DNA from: Comamonadaceae bacterium
GTDB lineage: Bacteria; Pseudomonadota; Gammaproteobacteria; Burkholderiales; Burkholderiaceae
NCBI GenBank assembly: GCA_947377705.1
Contig: CANCGU010000131.1
Coordinates: 1-7,291 of the forward strand
Direction: 5' to 3'
Length of the DNA: 7,291 bases
Shown: piece after piece, positions 7,030-7,291 of the stretch
Numbering within the stretch: position 1 is the stretch's first letter
Layout: each line of letters begins with the position of its first letter
Notes under the pieces: generated by a model
Told to the model about the DNA's origin: nothing
The model's database searches: none
What the model saw: only the letters and a program-made list of their open reading frames with translations
Translations under genes and position numbers: made by a program

Positions 7030-7064
7030 GCCCGCGTTATCTCTTTGTATCGCGTCGCTACTTT

Positions 7065-7291
7065 ATGCCTCATCTCCACGAACCAACGCACTTGCCTGTT
7101 GAAATCCACGATCCAACTGCGCAAGATGAAGTGACCGTTGTCCCCCTCAAAATTGAAGACTGGCTCACCGTCATCGTGATGGGCTTGTTAGCCCTCATCA
7201 CGTTTGCCAATGTGTTGGTGCGCTACTTTACCGACCAATCGTTTGCCTGGACCGAAGAGTTCTCGGTGTTCTTGATGATTGTGTTGTCGCT
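7065..7291 (+). CDS. TRAP transporter small transmembrane subunit, DctQ family (5' part; continues beyond the right edge)
   Basis: The first 75 codons of a membrane protein that, with the large DctM subunit and a periplasmic DctP-type binding protein, takes up organic acids by a sodium- or proton-driven TRAP mechanism. The visible part is a polar N-terminal tail of about 30 residues (MPHLHEPTHLPVEIH and onward), then IEDWLTVIVMGLLALITFANVLVRYFTDQ with TM1 at about 33-52. Next comes FAWTEEFSVFLMIVLS, the start of TM2. The combination NVLVRYF...WTEEFS is the recognisable DctQ signature. The substrate cannot be told from this subunit. The ATG at 7065 has no clear Shine-Dalgarno; an in-frame GTG at 7020 would add 15 residues but gives no better N-terminus. 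It lies 91 bases after prlC on the same strand. A full gene would be roughly 160-230 codons, and dctM is expected downstream. Confidence 0.88.
   Translation, partial: MPHLHEPTHLPVEIHDPTAQDEVTVVPLKIEDWLTVIVMGLLALITFANVLVRYFTDQSFAWTEEFSVFLMIVLS

Overview
The window looks like a chromosomal segment of a Burkholderiales betaproteobacterium, most likely Comamonadaceae (Limnohabitans/Rhodoferax-like). This is inferred from moderately GC-rich codon use, the homodimeric-type pyruvate dehydrogenase AceE, the FixJ-family two-component pair and the overall gene mix; no rRNA or other taxonomic marker is present. It contains no tRNA, rRNA, CRISPR array, insertion sequence or sign of recent transfer, and no gene-free stretch longer than about 150 bases.

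Layout. Bases 1-623 (minus strand) hold the first 207 codons of aceE, the E1 component of the pyruvate dehydrogenase complex. A divergent, very AT-rich intergenic region (624-776) separates it from a plus-strand two-component system. This is a membrane PAS sensor histidine kinase (777-3284), followed 16 bases later by a FixJ/NarL-type response regulator (3301-3927). A strong intrinsic terminator (3964-3989) closes that unit. Next comes folD (4021-4881), with prlC/opdA (4892-6973) only 10 bases downstream, probably a two-gene transcript. After 91 bases, a plus-strand gene begins for the small membrane subunit (DctQ family) of a TRAP transporter; it runs off the right edge (7065-7291).

How it may work together. 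AceE makes acetyl-CoA from pyruvate, FolD supplies one-carbon tetrahydrofolate intermediates, and PrlC degrades peptides in the cytoplasm; these are housekeeping roles. The kinase/regulator pair has the architecture of DctS/DctR-type and FixL/FixJ-type systems. Its position between the pyruvate dehydrogenase gene and a TRAP transporter gene suggests, without proving, that it senses an organic acid and controls uptake or central carbon entry. The AT-rich aceE/kinase intergenic region carries nested inverted repeats overlapping a possible -10 element and is the most interesting non-coding stretch here. I found no clearly new biological system; most of the window is conserved core genome.
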